From the NCBI RefSeq assembly GCF_963082655.1, contig NC_081553.1:192802873-192866872 (forward strand): 64,000 nucleotides of DNA, written 5' to 3'. The DNA is from Stomoxys calcitrans (taxonomy: Eukaryota > Arthropoda > Insecta > Diptera > Muscidae). Both the position numbers and the translations under genes were made by a program. Below are positions 1 through 9,539 of this stretch, piece after piece; within the stretch, counting starts at the first letter, position 1; each line of letters begins with the position of its first letter. The notes beneath the pieces are model-generated. The model saw nothing but the letters and a program-made list of their open reading frames with translations. It searched no databases and had not been told where the DNA came from.

Positions 1-485
1 GCTGAACGGGTCGAATGCCTTTGATAGGTCCAGTGCCACGCGGACCATCCTTTCACATGGCTTAAGCTGATTGAATCCACATGTGTGCGGTGATGGTATG
101 CAAAGCAGCTGTTGTGCTATGCATTGAGAACTATAAGAGTGTTCAGAGGCAGGTTGAGGACAGTAGTAAGGTACTCGACTCCAGGTAGATCCAGATTTTC
201 AGCAAGGGGGCCAACGTCTTGGATGATTTGGCGCTAAGGATGACATTTGTTACTTCTTCCACGGTATATTCTGATTGCCATCCAACTGCTCGGAGACCAC
301 ATTTACGACGAATAATTTTCCTCCTAGCCTTGTCTGTTGCCACATTTGCATGTAGAGGTGGCGATCCTCATCAAGCTCTCATAGATGAGCACGCTCGTAT
401 GACCGATCCTCAGTTCTCACGTGGACCACCTCCATCAGAAGAAAAAGATCCTACCCATACTACATGCTGTCTAAGCAATACCTTC
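1..485 (-). mobile_element. LINE reverse-transcriptase remnant (5' part of RT)
   Basis: The minus strand encodes a broken piece related to the copy at 20,540-20,900: arginine-rich IIRRK then GLRAVGW, a VTNVI motif and SAKSSKTLA, followed by a leucine/serine-rich helix. This is the segment just before RT motif 1 in jockey-like non-LTR elements. Stops and frame changes show it is dead. Confidence 0.65.
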
Positions 486-489
486 TGGG

Positions 490-1050
490 CTTTTGGATAG
501 GTTTTCACCGCCCAGAAGCCTTAAATTAGATCTACATGATTTCGAGCGTGAGGTCCAGCGCTACAAGAGAGAACCTCTAGATCAAGCGGCGTATCATGCA
601 GACACGGTAGCAGATGCGGTGAATAGCTACCGGGTGAATGTTGTCCTTGGAGAACTACCGCCTCCCATTGCACCTGAAGAAATTGAGCTCCCCTGGCAAA
701 ACAGAGTATTTCTGGCCCAATTACGATCCGGCAGATGCAGCCGCCTGCAGGATGTATGTCCGGATTGTGACCAGGGACCACACGACACCCATTTATCTGC
801 CCAGCCAGACCCACTCGTCTCAGACCCAGATCCCTGTGGACGCACTTCATCTTAGTCGCATAGTACCTGGATCTGGACACCCAACAGAATCAAGCAGACG
901 AAATATAGAACACAACACACTGCTACAACAACAACAACACCAAACCCATGACAGCCGGTTGTACGTACCGGATTAACCCGATGAAGTCCTCCATCGGCAA
1001 GGGCTGCCGCCTCAGTGTACAACACACTGCTACAACAACAACAACGATCG
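490..1050 (+). mobile_element. LINE C-terminal fragment with 3' end and ACA tail
   Basis: Encodes a frame-broken PPPIAPEE, LPWQNRVFLAQLRSGRCSRL and DVCPDCDQGPHDT, the cysteine-containing C-terminal tail of a common fly LINE, followed by a 3' region ending in (CTACAACAACAA). Related copies occur near 4,960-5,345, 9,540-10,170, 39,535-39,645 and 40,020-40,420. Confidence 0.8.
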
Positions 1051-1165
1051 CCGCGGGAACATGATTACCTTTGGTTAATTAAAGGCGGCAATAACCCGCA
1101 TTGTCATATCGGGCATCATAGGCACTTAGTACATGGTGCTGCCCAGCCTCTTACTGAGACTCTCT
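1051..1165 (-). mobile_element. LINE 3'-end fragment (antisense)
   Basis: GATCGCCGCGGGAAC followed by TTAAAGGCGGCAATAACCCG and a 'CATCATAGGCACT' block, matching in antisense the LINE 3' ends at 19,440-19,610 and 37,930-38,090. Confidence 0.6.
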
Positions 1166-1893
1166 ACTTGGTAAATATGTCCGGTTTGAGGGTGTTTTGG
1201 AAGAGGGGTGGTCCTCCAGAATATTGGCTCTGAAGTTTTATTTGAGTTGCATATTCTGTTAGTCAGTTAATTAATCCAGTTTTGGCTGTTTCGGCAGGGG
1301 ATATGAATTTCATGCTCTACCCCCAAAAACATTTCATTTGAATGGTGGTGTTTTTTTGGGATGGGCTGGCCCTCCAATACTTGGCCCACATTTGGATATC
1401 AGATTCGTTTTCTATTCCCAAAAAACTTTCATATGAGTCCCAAATTTTCAAGATTGGTCTATATATCCCTTTTGTGGACCCTTCGACACCCCGCCTTAAA
1501 TTTGGATACCAAATTTTTAATTTTAGCGATTCAAGCGAATCGATATCAGGCGTTTTTAAAAATTAGGGTGAGGTTTTAACCATATTTGGGTTCTCAATAG
1601 ATAGAAACCTTCCTTGCAAATTGCCAATATCAGTTCAAAAATAAGGGTACCACCTGATTTTAAGCATATCCGCAATCCAATCAATGTTTCTGTAATTTGG
1701 CAATTCAGTTTCCCAGTGAATAGAAATCTACTCTTCACAAAAATAATCAAAAAATCAAACTGGCGGCTTGATACTTAAACTACTGCGCCATCTATACGCC
1801 AAGTCAGCTTGTTTTGGGACCACACTTGTATTTTAAAACTTTGCTATATATTTTTTTTTGATGTACATAAATACCATTTGATGTGAAATCTAG
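1166..1893. other. Non-coding stretch, possible unknown repeat
   Basis: No credible exon found. 1,290-1,570 has a mixed-composition feel typical of old interspersed repeats, but I could not assign it. 1,800-1,893 is T-rich and serves as the 3' end of a pasha intron. Confidence 0.4.
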
Positions 1894-2088
1894 ATAATGG
1901 CAGTGAAAATGGAGATGGTGCTGTCAGCAGTCAACAGAATGGAGATGATGACGATGCAGGTGATGAGTCATCGGAATTGGACTTGGACGATGAAGAAATT
2001 GAACATTTGTTGGATGAAAATCTGCCGGATGATTTGAAGGGATCGAAAAAACCAAAATATGAGGAAAGATTTAAGACTGTATTGGAAG
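1894..2088 (+). CDS. pasha: pasha exon: acidic N-terminal segment
   Basis: Encodes an Asp/Glu/Asn/Gly-rich stretch followed by [17 protein letters not shown] and [14 protein letters not shown]. It starts after AG in phase 1 and ends at the donor AAG|GTAAGC in phase 1. The short [10 protein letters not shown] segment lies where DGCR8 proteins carry the acidic region before the WW-like motif. Confidence 0.85.
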
Positions 2089-5000
2089 GTAAGCATTGCA
2101 TGGTGGGTGGGGCATTTAAAAACAAATTTATTGAACTCCTCTTAAAACTCCCTGAAAAGAAAAGAGGCACAATCATTTTGAAGTTTTGCCCGAAGGATGG
2201 GTGCAAGTCACGCACAATAGTGGCATGCCTTTGTATTTGCACAAAAAGACACGAGTGATATCCACGACCAGACCATATTTTTTGGGCACGGGTAGTGCTA
2301 GGGTATGTATTAGAAAATTGTTGATTCTTCCACATTGTTAAATAACCCACCTATCGATTTAGAAACATGCCATTCCAGTAGGTTCAATTCCCTGTTTAAA
2401 TTATCGAAGAGCCTTGGCCGAAGAGGCTGAAGCCGAACAAAGAAAAGCCCAAGAAATAACTAGCCAAGAGGAAGCGGCCACCGATGTTGTCTCCTCCACT
2501 GTATCCAGCTCAAAATGTCCTTTTGGATTTTCAGCCTCTTCTAATTTAGATGATATTAGTAGCATGACTTCGCCGCCAGCACCACCACTGCCAACCCAGC
2601 AACCTTCAGCAACTGAAGTGGAGGGTGAACAAAACAGTTTGCCCTCCAGTAACAATGGAAATACAAATGAAAATGAATCTTCTAGCACCACCACGGCGGA
2701 TGCAAATTCCTCGATTGGCAATACTGTCGATACCAATTCCAATGTGAACAAAGATAAATTACGAAGTCTGGTGCCAGCTGCCAAAATAGTTACCGTCAAT
2801 GAAAATATCCAAAAAGAATCTCTTACCCCCGATCAATTCAATCAGTATTGTCAGAAAATCTTCAAATTTCGTGTTATACGTGTCTTGCGTTTTCGCTCGT
2901 GGAATGCTCGACGCAAATTCACCAAAAATCGAAAAAATCTCAAAAACATCCAAAGACCAACACTGCCAGATGGTACAAAACTCATAAAGTTTCCCGTGCT
3001 GGTACCGGGCGATGGTAAATCCAATCCTCGCGCCCGCCGCGAATGGATTATGAATCCAAGTGGCAAGAGCTTTGTGTGCATATTGCATGAGTATGTGCAG
3101 CATGCCTTGAAGAAGCAGCCCACTTATGAGTTCAAGGAGTTGGAAAATGCTGCCACTCCATATGCAGCCACGGTGTCGATAAATGATTTGAAATATGGCA
3201 CCGGCTATGGGACAAGCAAGAGGCAGGCAAAATCAGAGGCAGCCAGAGAGACATTAGAAATTCTTATACCTGAAATGAAGGATAAAATAACGGGAGTCAA
3301 ACAGGATAAAAGTGCGGTGGCAAAGAGTAATCAAAAGGATCTGTCGGTAAGTTCAGAAGGCGCGGGAGCTTTGGCAATTATCAACTTAACAGTTTTTTTT
3401 ATTAAATCTAGGTTTTCGATGACATACGAATAGAAGACCCCCGTGTCACCGAGTTTTGTAATAAAACCACAGAACCCACACCCCATGCCATTCTACTGAC
3501 ATGCCTTCAACGCAACTATGGCCTGGGCGATGATGTTCAAATTAACTATGAGATCAATCGAACGCATAGCAAAAAGAATGAGTTCACCATGACGGTGGGA
3601 AAGCATACGGCCAAAGTATTGTGTAAGAATAAACGTGAAGGTAAACAATTAGCCTCTCAAGCCATTCTTCAGGTAAGTGATTAGAGAGAGAGATATATAT
3701 ATATAGTCATAGAAGTAATCGCTGAGAATTTTGATAGAAACGAAGAAGGAAGTCTAAGCAATTGTGCTGGATTCCAATATTACAAATTGGTTTGGATTTG
3801 GGTGAAGGGGAAATAACCGCTTCATTCATGAATTGAACCATGGAACGGTCTATATTTCATGCATAGTCTTTTTCAACTCATGGATGGACTCATATCCCTA
3901 ATCTCACTCAGGATTCGCTTAAGAAAGTTTGTGGAAATTTTCTAAAGTACTTGCCATTGTGGATGTCAATTAGTTCTCTTTTAACATTCATTCATTCTTT
4001 ACGTTTTCTACCATTTGTTCAAGGCGGATTTAGCTGTTAACAGCCGGCCAGGTTTAACGGTATTAAGATGTCAGGTTTTTGTTTGCATTCTCTTTGTTGT
4101 TATCTTCTTTCTTCCATGTTCTCTGGTCATGTACGCACACGTATATACATACGCACACAAATTTCTTTGTGTGCGTTGGCAAAACGTCGATCAGCTTAAT
4201 GGCAAGATGGCGGATTGCACCATATGAGTTTTGGTTGTTGCACAAATAAGACCAGCTTTAATTGTTTCGCCATGCTATTTGTGACATTTTTAACGGCACA
4301 TTTTAACATCCTCATGTTCATGTTCATGAGGATTCACATGTAGAAAATTAGGTGCGATCACATAAAGCGGATAGGCATCATAAACATCATTAAGGATGTC
4401 AAATATGCCGATGAAAAATGTCATCAAATAGAAGAAAACGTAAACAAAGAATGAATGTAAAAAAGAGAACAAATTGGCATCTTCAATTCCAAGTAGTGCC
4501 AAAAATAAAAAAAAATTGTATGTCGGCTGATTGCTTGACTTAACCCAAAGACCGCATACGACCAATCTGGATGCAGGATGAAGTTATAAAGTGATTATAG
4601 GTGCAATTATAAGGTGATAAGGTCAGTGTACGTGTTCGTCTTTTTTAGTCATGGGAGAGGCACATCCCGCAGTACCTTCTCCGCACGCTTCTAGTCCGTG
4701 CCGGGATTGAAAAGAACCCCGGACCCTGGTTCTGTTAGGTTTGCCCCCACTAGGATTACTAGGAGGTGCAGCAGCTCGCCAGACATTTCCATTGCATCCC
4801 CTGATCTCCTGAGTGACGTATCCTTGCAAGCCGTCATCTCTTTGGGGTCAGACCACCTCCCCATAATTCTCCCCATCGACCGACCACCAGACTTCATAAC
4901 CTCGGAGCGCCGGACGTTTATCAATCAGAAGAAGGCCGAAGTTTATCGTGAGGTTTAGAGCTACAAGAAATAACCTCTAGATCAAGTGTCATATCAAGCA

Positions 5001-6561
5001 GGTCTAGGGAACATTCATGCAGACACGGTAGCAGATGCGGTTCCGGGTGAATGTAGTCCTTGGAGAACGACCGCCTCCCATTGCACCTGTACTTCTGGTT
5101 CTATTATGTTCCGTCGGATGCAGCCGCCTCAACTCCTACAGAGCAAGGATTAATGCCAACGTGCAAGATGTATGTCCCGATTGTAACCAGGGACCACACG
5201 ATACAAGTCACCTATTTAACTGCCCAGCCAGACTCACTTGACTCATACCAAGATCCCTGTGGGCGCACCCCATCTTAGTCGCAGAGTTCCTGGATTTTGA
5301 CACTCAACAGCATCAAGCAGACGAAAGATAAAACATAACAAGCCGCTACAACAATAACCAAGAGCCTGATGGAAATATCAATTGGTGGGAGACACCTCGA
5401 AACTTTGTGTCAGAGATGTTAGAATGAGCGCAGAAGATCGAGTCAAGTCAAATCGGGAGATCGGTTTAAATGGGAGCTATATCAGATTATAGACCGATTT
5501 GGACTGTACGTGTCACAGTTGTTGGAAGTCATACCTGAACACCACGTGCAAAATTTCAGCCATATTGGACAAAAATTGCGGCTTGTAAATCTGAACTTGC
5601 AATCCAACAACAAGCTGCTACAACAACAACCAAGAGCCTGATGGAAATATCAAGTGGTGGGAGGCACCTCGAAACTTTGTGTCAGAGATGTTAGAATAGC
5701 GCAGAAGATCGAGTCAAGTCAAATCGCGAGATCAATTTATATGGGAGCTATATCAGGTTATAGACCTATTTGGACTGTATGTGGCACAGTTGTTGGAAGT
5801 CATACCTGAACACCACGTGCAAAATTTCAGCCATATCGGAAAAAAATGCGGCTGGTAAATCTAAATTTGGAATCCCCTACGACCTAGAAGTATCTGCGGA
5901 AAATTTCAATCGGCTAGCTTTTCGCGTTCGACCGCTATCTGATTTCGACCGACGGACAGACATGGCGGGATCGACTCAGGTTGTCGAGACATTCAAGAAT
6001 ATATATCATTTTTGGGATCTGAGCTCAATATTACGAGATGTTACAAATGGAATGACTAGATTAGTATACCTCCACCCTATGGTGGTGGATATAAAAATGT
6101 GCAGTTAAGGATTTTCATATCCAGTATCGTTCTTTGCTTAACTAATTTCGGTACTGTACCGTTGAGTAGAGCGTCTTCAATATCAAAATTATTGCGGTTA
6201 CTTTCTAAGACCCACAAAATTCTTGATCTCTTCTTTTTTGGATATTTATAACTTTATTTTTAATATTTTTCAGATTCTACATCCGCACATTAAAACGTGG
6301 GGTTCGCTGCTACGTCTCTACGGTAATAATTCCATTAAAACGTTCAAGGAAAAGAAACAAGAAGAACAGGAAATTACAGTGCTCCAAAGCAAGGCAGCTA
6401 TTAATCAACCCAATTATGCCATTCTGGATAAATTGAGGATGGAAATGTTAAAGCTCTCCGAAAAGAACAAATCGGTTCTGTGTAAGGGCACATTTATACC
6501 ACCCAGTGATGTAGATTTGCCTTCGTCATCAGGTTCCAATTTGAACAATGTTGAACTTTAA
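1894..6561 (+). CDS. pasha: Pasha/DGCR8, Microprocessor RNA-binding subunit (5' end missing)
   Basis: Nuclear partner of the RNase III enzyme Drosha; it binds primary microRNA hairpins and positions cleavage. Five coding exons splice in frame: 1894-2088, 2184-2302, 2363-3346, 3412-3672 and 6274-6561. In order they encode an acidic N-terminal segment, a WW-like/heme-binding (Rhed) segment with [16 protein letters not shown] and IPCLNY, a low-complexity Ser/Thr/Asn linker, a basic [10 protein letters not shown] stretch, dsRBD1 ([13 protein letters not shown] through [16 protein letters not shown]), dsRBD2 ([16 protein letters not shown] through [11 protein letters not shown]) and a C-terminal helix ending at TAA 6559-6561. 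The Cys of IPCL corresponds to the heme-ligand Cys of vertebrate DGCR8. The first visible exon starts in phase 1 after an AG at 1892-1893, so at least one upstream exon with the start codon is missing; I could not find it in 1-1890. The 2.6-kb last intron is expanded by a MITE, a LINE and a tandem repeat. Family assignment is very secure. Confidence 0.95.
2184..2302 (+). CDS. pasha: pasha exon: WW-like/Rhed segment
   Basis: Joined to the previous exon it reads [19 protein letters not shown] and then [11 protein letters not shown], the hallmark WW-like core of the DGCR8 dimerisation/heme domain. The acceptor (TTGAAG|TT) has a weak pyrimidine tract, but the phase and the protein match fix it. 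Donor is AGG|GTATGT. Confidence 0.9.
2363..3346 (+). CDS. pasha: pasha exon: heme Cys, linker and dsRBD1
   Basis: Begins with [17 protein letters not shown], continuing the Rhed domain, then a long low-complexity linker (about residues 30-130 of the exon), then [31 protein letters not shown] and dsRBD1. Phase 0 at both ends; donor TCG|GTAAGT. Confidence 0.95.
3412..3672 (+). CDS. pasha: pasha exon: dsRBD2
   Basis: 87 codons starting [20 protein letters not shown], covering the second dsRNA-binding domain and ending [11 protein letters not shown] before CAG|GTAAGT. The 3' part (about 3577-3672) plus its donor and intron start have a degenerate copy at 6791-7215. Confidence 0.95.
3673..4010. 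other. Start of pasha last intron, no gene
   Basis: AT-rich intron with a short (AT)n run at 3691-3703. Part of 3,745-3,795 is duplicated at 7,165-7,215. Confidence 0.6.
4020..4274 (+). mobile_element. Short non-autonomous DNA transposon (MITE), copy 1
   Basis: 255 bp, beginning CAAGGCGGATTT and ending TTTCGCCATG, so the ends are inverted (CAAGGCG / CATGGCG). Flanks CCATTTGTT and CTATTTGTG agree at 7 of 9 positions, consistent with an aged 9-bp target duplication. The interior shares AACAGCCGGCCAGG, GATGTCAGGTT, TGTACGCACACGTATATAC and AAGATGGCGGATTGCACC with the copy at 8,221-8,491. Lies in the last intron of pasha. Superfamily not determined. Confidence 0.75.
4640..5350 (+). mobile_element. 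LINE remnant: endonuclease end fused to C-terminal tail
   Basis: 4,760-4,958 encodes [13 protein letters not shown] and [13 protein letters not shown], the SDH motif of an APE-type LINE endonuclease. From about 5,035 it jumps to [26 protein letters not shown] and [13 protein letters not shown] (C-terminal tail), so the whole RT is missing. Ends in an ACA-rich tail. Inside the pasha intron. Confidence 0.8.
5353..6105 (+). repeat. 153-bp-type dispersed repeat, internally duplicated
   Basis: Carries the GGGAGCTATATCAGGTTATAG and ACAGTTGTTGGAAGTCAT blocks of the large repeat family, ending with CCACCCTATGGTGGTGG. Two direct copies offset by about 272 bp start near 5,361 and 5,633 (AGAGCCTGATGGAAATATCA), the second joined through a CTACAACAACAAC piece. 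Confidence 0.75.
6274..6561 (+). CDS. pasha: pasha terminal exon: C-terminal helix
   Basis: Follows the acceptor TTTTTCAG and begins [17 protein letters not shown], the end of dsRBD2 and the Drosha-binding C-terminal region, then [17 protein letters not shown]. Ends LNNVEL and TAA. About 280 bp of likely 3' UTR follows. Confidence 0.95.
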   Translation: MLHPHIKTWGSLLRLYGNNSIKTFKEKKQEEQEITVLQSKAAINQPNYAILDKLRMEMLKLSEKNKSVLCKGTFIPPSDVDLPSSSGSNLNNVEL

Positions 6562-6848
6562 CATCATATACAACTGGCAACTACTCCAACATGAAGATTA
6601 AACAAAGTAGAGTTGTTACTTCGTGATAGGCACAATGTTACTCTCTCTCTCCCCCTCTTTCTCTCGATCGACGGAATGTGTACTTATTAAACGTTGTGAT
6701 TAAAAAAAAAACAAAAACAAAAAAAAAACATTTCCTAAACTTAAGTATTTGAAAACAATACAATGACACAATTATGACAAACATTTTAACAAGTGAGTTC
6801 ATCATGATGATGGGAAAGCGTAACCCCAAAATGTTTTGTGAAAATAAA
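6562..6848 (+). promoter_or_regulatory. pasha 3' UTR with candidate poly(A) signal
   Basis: Single-copy-looking AT-rich sequence with a CT-rich run at about 6639-6666 and A-rich runs at 6702-6730. The first AATAAA after the stop is at 6843-6848, inside the decayed copy of pasha's own dsRBD2 exon. Use of this signal is inference. Confidence 0.4.
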
Positions 6849-7215
6849 TGTGAAAGGTAAACAGTAAGGATACATCAGTTAAAGGTGACACCACTTCCCA
6901 TAAACAAAAAGTGGAAAGGCCCCATGAACAATGTAATTGTCACATGACGATTGAAAATGTCATCAAAAGACACAAGAGGGAGAAAGAATAGATTAAAAAT
7001 AATAAGTTTGCAAATTTAGTGGCGAATACTGTAGATTTTACAATTTTTAAGTCTTGATCGCTTTTCGGAACCTTATATAACATTTAGCCAAAAACTCAAA
7101 CCATGCCACAGGTAAGTGTTTGGGGCAAATATTTATGATTTGGTACGCCCACGATTTTAAAGTAGTAGAATATAAAAGTCGAAGCAAATGTGCTGGAAGC
7201 CAACACTTCAAATGA
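6791..7215 (+). pseudogene. Degenerate partial duplicate of pasha dsRBD2 exon plus intron start
   Basis: 6791-6866 matches the coding sequence at 3577-3653 (shared GAGTTCA, TGGGAAAGC, AATAAA, GGTAAACA blocks) with an extra A that breaks the frame and a stop soon after. 7094-7121 matches the end of that exon and its intact donor (CACAGGTAAGTG versus TTCAGGTAAGTG). 7165-7215 matches the parental intron near 3745-3795 (AAGC, TGTGCTGGA, CCAA blocks). About 230 bp of unrelated sequence separates the first two parts. It is a decayed partial segmental duplication with no coding capacity. Confidence 0.75.
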
Positions 7216-7540
7216 AAACGGAGGTGATGTATTTACTATTCGGTATTGAAATCTACATCACCGAGAAAGATACATGCGGAGCCTCTAGGCAACGAAAGCC
7301 TGCACATCTATTACTGTAGGGTACATTCAGAAGTCAGAGTGCGTGAATGTTGGGAAACACTAGAACTACTCCTGGATTCACATTTACAGGGAAGCTCTCA
7401 AACGAACAACGTGGCGCCGCAAGTGGTTGTCACTGATTTCATTTATCGGTGTTTTTTGAGAAAATTGTATCTGAGTCAAGAATACTTAAGCGATCAAAAC
7501 TTTCGACTACTTTAAATCGCCGGGCTCTTGCAAAAAGGCA
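7216..7540. other. Unassigned stretch with a short ORF
   Basis: A reading frame at 7,246-7,515 encodes 89 residues with no recognised motif and no splice context. I do not call it a gene. Confidence 0.3.
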
Positions 7541-7910
7541 CATTAACTCATGTTTGGAATCTGGATCTACATAGATGTGTTGAGGGTCACCACAAGGAGG
7601 AGTGCTGTGTCCACTACTTCGGAATATAACTATTAACTATATATACTATTGCATCTGGAAGAAAGTAATGCAAAAGTGACCACGTTGGTTGATGACGTGG
7701 CTATTGCAGTTAGAGAAAAGTTCCCGGTACTCCTAGAGACGTTCTTAAAAAACCTCTACATCGAAGTTGCCAATACGTCTAAGACTAAAGATCTTCTTTT
7801 CATAAAAAGATTCAACTTTCCCACCATGGCACTTTTCTCTTTGGAAGGAGACAATTTCTGTTGTGCTATCCAGTACAATTTAAGAGTTCTAGATAGAATT
7901 GAATAGTTGT
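7541..7910 (+). mobile_element. LINE reverse-transcriptase fragment with YADD-box remnant
   Basis: Encodes TTLVDDVAIAVREKFPVLLE, an altered form of the LINE RT catalytic box (usually ADD), followed by a SKTKDLLF segment corresponding to the usual NPSKT-type motif. Too short and too altered to be active. Confidence 0.65.
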
Positions 7911-7984
7911 CGATAACATGATAATAACCACATAACCGACTAATCATGACTATATATTTGCTGTGTTTTATTTTTTTTAGTTTT

Positions 7985-8112
7985 TATTTTATATAGTGGG
8001 AATCAAGATTAATCGGTTCTTATTATCGGTTATTGCGCGATATCGATAACTTGCTAGTGCAACTTTTCACTTTCCAGAACATCAGACTTATACTGGATAG
8101 CATTAAAATAAA
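7985..8112 (+). repeat. Short dispersed repeat (copy A)
   Basis: Contains GATTAATCGGTTCTTATTATC, GTTATTGC and GATATCGATAACTT; the same order recurs at 31,840-31,955. Function and class unknown. Confidence 0.55.
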
Positions 8113-8151
8113 ACAGCAATTATATATGCCGTGTTTTATTTTTGTGCTATC

Positions 8152-8595
8152 TCTCCAAAGAGGTGTCGTACTGCGTCACGCCGTTTGGACTCGGCTATAA
8201 AAGGGAGGTCCCTTATCATTCAAGGCGGATTTAAAAAGGTGGTATCACGCGAACAGCTGTTAACAGCCGGCCAGGTTTGACGGTATCAAGATGTCAGGTT
8301 CTTGTTTGCATTCTCTTTGTTGTCATCTTTCTCGCATATGCTCTGCTCATGTACGCACACGTATATACACAAATGTCTTTGTGTGTGTTGGCAAAACATC
8401 GGTCAGCTTGATGACAAGATGGCGGATTGCACCATATGATTTAAGGTTGTTGTACAAATGAGACATTTAGAGGTTTAAATGTTTCGCCATGCTTATCATT
8501 GAGCTTAAAATTGAATCGGACAGCACTCATTGATATGTGAGAAGTTTGCTCCTGTTCCTTAATAGAATGTTCATGGGCAAATTTGCATTCGATAT
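8152..8595 (+). mobile_element. tRNA-derived SINE, 3' part, split by a MITE
   Basis: 8,152-8,220 carries the SINE block CTCCAAAGAGGTGTCG through CTATAAAAGGGAGG; 8,492-8,595 resumes at CTTATCATTGAGC and runs to ATGGGCAAATTTGC. The two halves join exactly if the 271-bp insert and one copy of CTTATCATT are removed. Confidence 0.85.
8221..8491 (+). mobile_element. MITE copy 2, nested in a SINE with perfect 9-bp target duplication
   Basis: 271 bp, CAAGGCGGATTT at the left end and TTTCGCCATG at the right end. CTTATCATT is present at 8,212-8,220 and again at 8,492-8,500, and occurs once in uninterrupted SINE copies. Interior similar to copy 1 but about 16 bp longer, with an extra AAAAGGTGGTATCACGCG near its left end. 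Confidence 0.85.
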
Positions 8596-8639
8596 CATGC
8601 GATAACAGGTAATACATAATTAACAATCACAAACACAGA

Positions 8640-9160
8640 TTTCCTATCCCATGGCAGCCGGTTGTACGCACCGTATTGACCCGATAGAATCCTTCATCGA
8701 CAAGGGCTGCCGCCTCAGTGTACGTGTTCGTTATTTTTTTTCGTCATGGGCGTGCCACATGGGTCCGTGCCGGGATTGAAAAGAACCTCGGACTCTGATT
8801 CCATTCGGTTTGCCAGAACCGCCTCCATCATCGGTTGGTGTTGGTGAGGTATAACCGGTGCATGGAGTGGGTACAATTCCGATCTTGCTCTGGCCTTACG
8901 TCACTACGGGAATATAGTCACACTGAATGTGTTGCAAGGTGCTGTGCGAACAGACAGCAATGGGTCATAAACTTCGTCGTCGTCGCCTTTGGCATACTCT
9001 TCGTCGGACTATGTGGCCCCCTATGTGATGAACTGTATTTCATGCCTCGACATATTTTGGCTAGACAAATTGCTGCAACCTCTGCTTTGAAGTTGAGAAG
9101 TCTTTGGTCTGATACAATTATAGTTTTTCTCTGAAGAATGTGGAGCCAAAAATCTGCTCT
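8640..9160 (+). mobile_element. LINE-associated debris
   Basis: GCAGCCGGTTGTACGCACCG, CAAGGGCTGCCGCCTCAGTG and GTCCGTGCCGGGATTG match 950-1,050 and 4,625-4,740. The rest (8,840-8,980) resembles 12,890-12,960. No intact reading frame. Confidence 0.6.
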
Positions 9161-9539
9161 GCGAAAGCCATGTCCCTCTGATCGTTACCTAGAAGAAAAT
9201 ACCAAAACTCGTGATGAGCATTAATGCCATTACTACCAAGCGATTAAAGCTGGATAATAGTTGACTGAGGTCGGGCTTATGACCAATGTCACAATTGCCA
9301 ACCGGCGATATACAATATATACTGGTGTCCAACATTTGAAAGGGCAATATGGCAAGGCAACCTTTGATACATATTTAACAAAATTTAAAAGTGATTCTAC
9401 AGTCGTTTCAGTTATGCGTTAGCATTCTGAGTTCCAATTTAATTCCCTTTCCAAATCTTGGGAATGATGTATTTGACCTCGTTGGATATCGAAATCGTTC
9501 TGCTGAGTAAACGTGGCTCCCCAAATTTGCCCACCTTTG
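9161..9539. other. Unassigned stretch
   Basis: No gene, RNA or recognisable repeat seen. Confidence 0.4.

Noticed and set aside
7246..7515. 89-residue frame as a small gene
   Set aside because: No recognisable motif, no splice or promoter context, and surrounded by transposon debris.
8835..9134. 99-residue frame with hydrophobic segment as a membrane protein
   Set aside because: Lies in LINE-associated debris similar to 12,890-12,960, with no start context.
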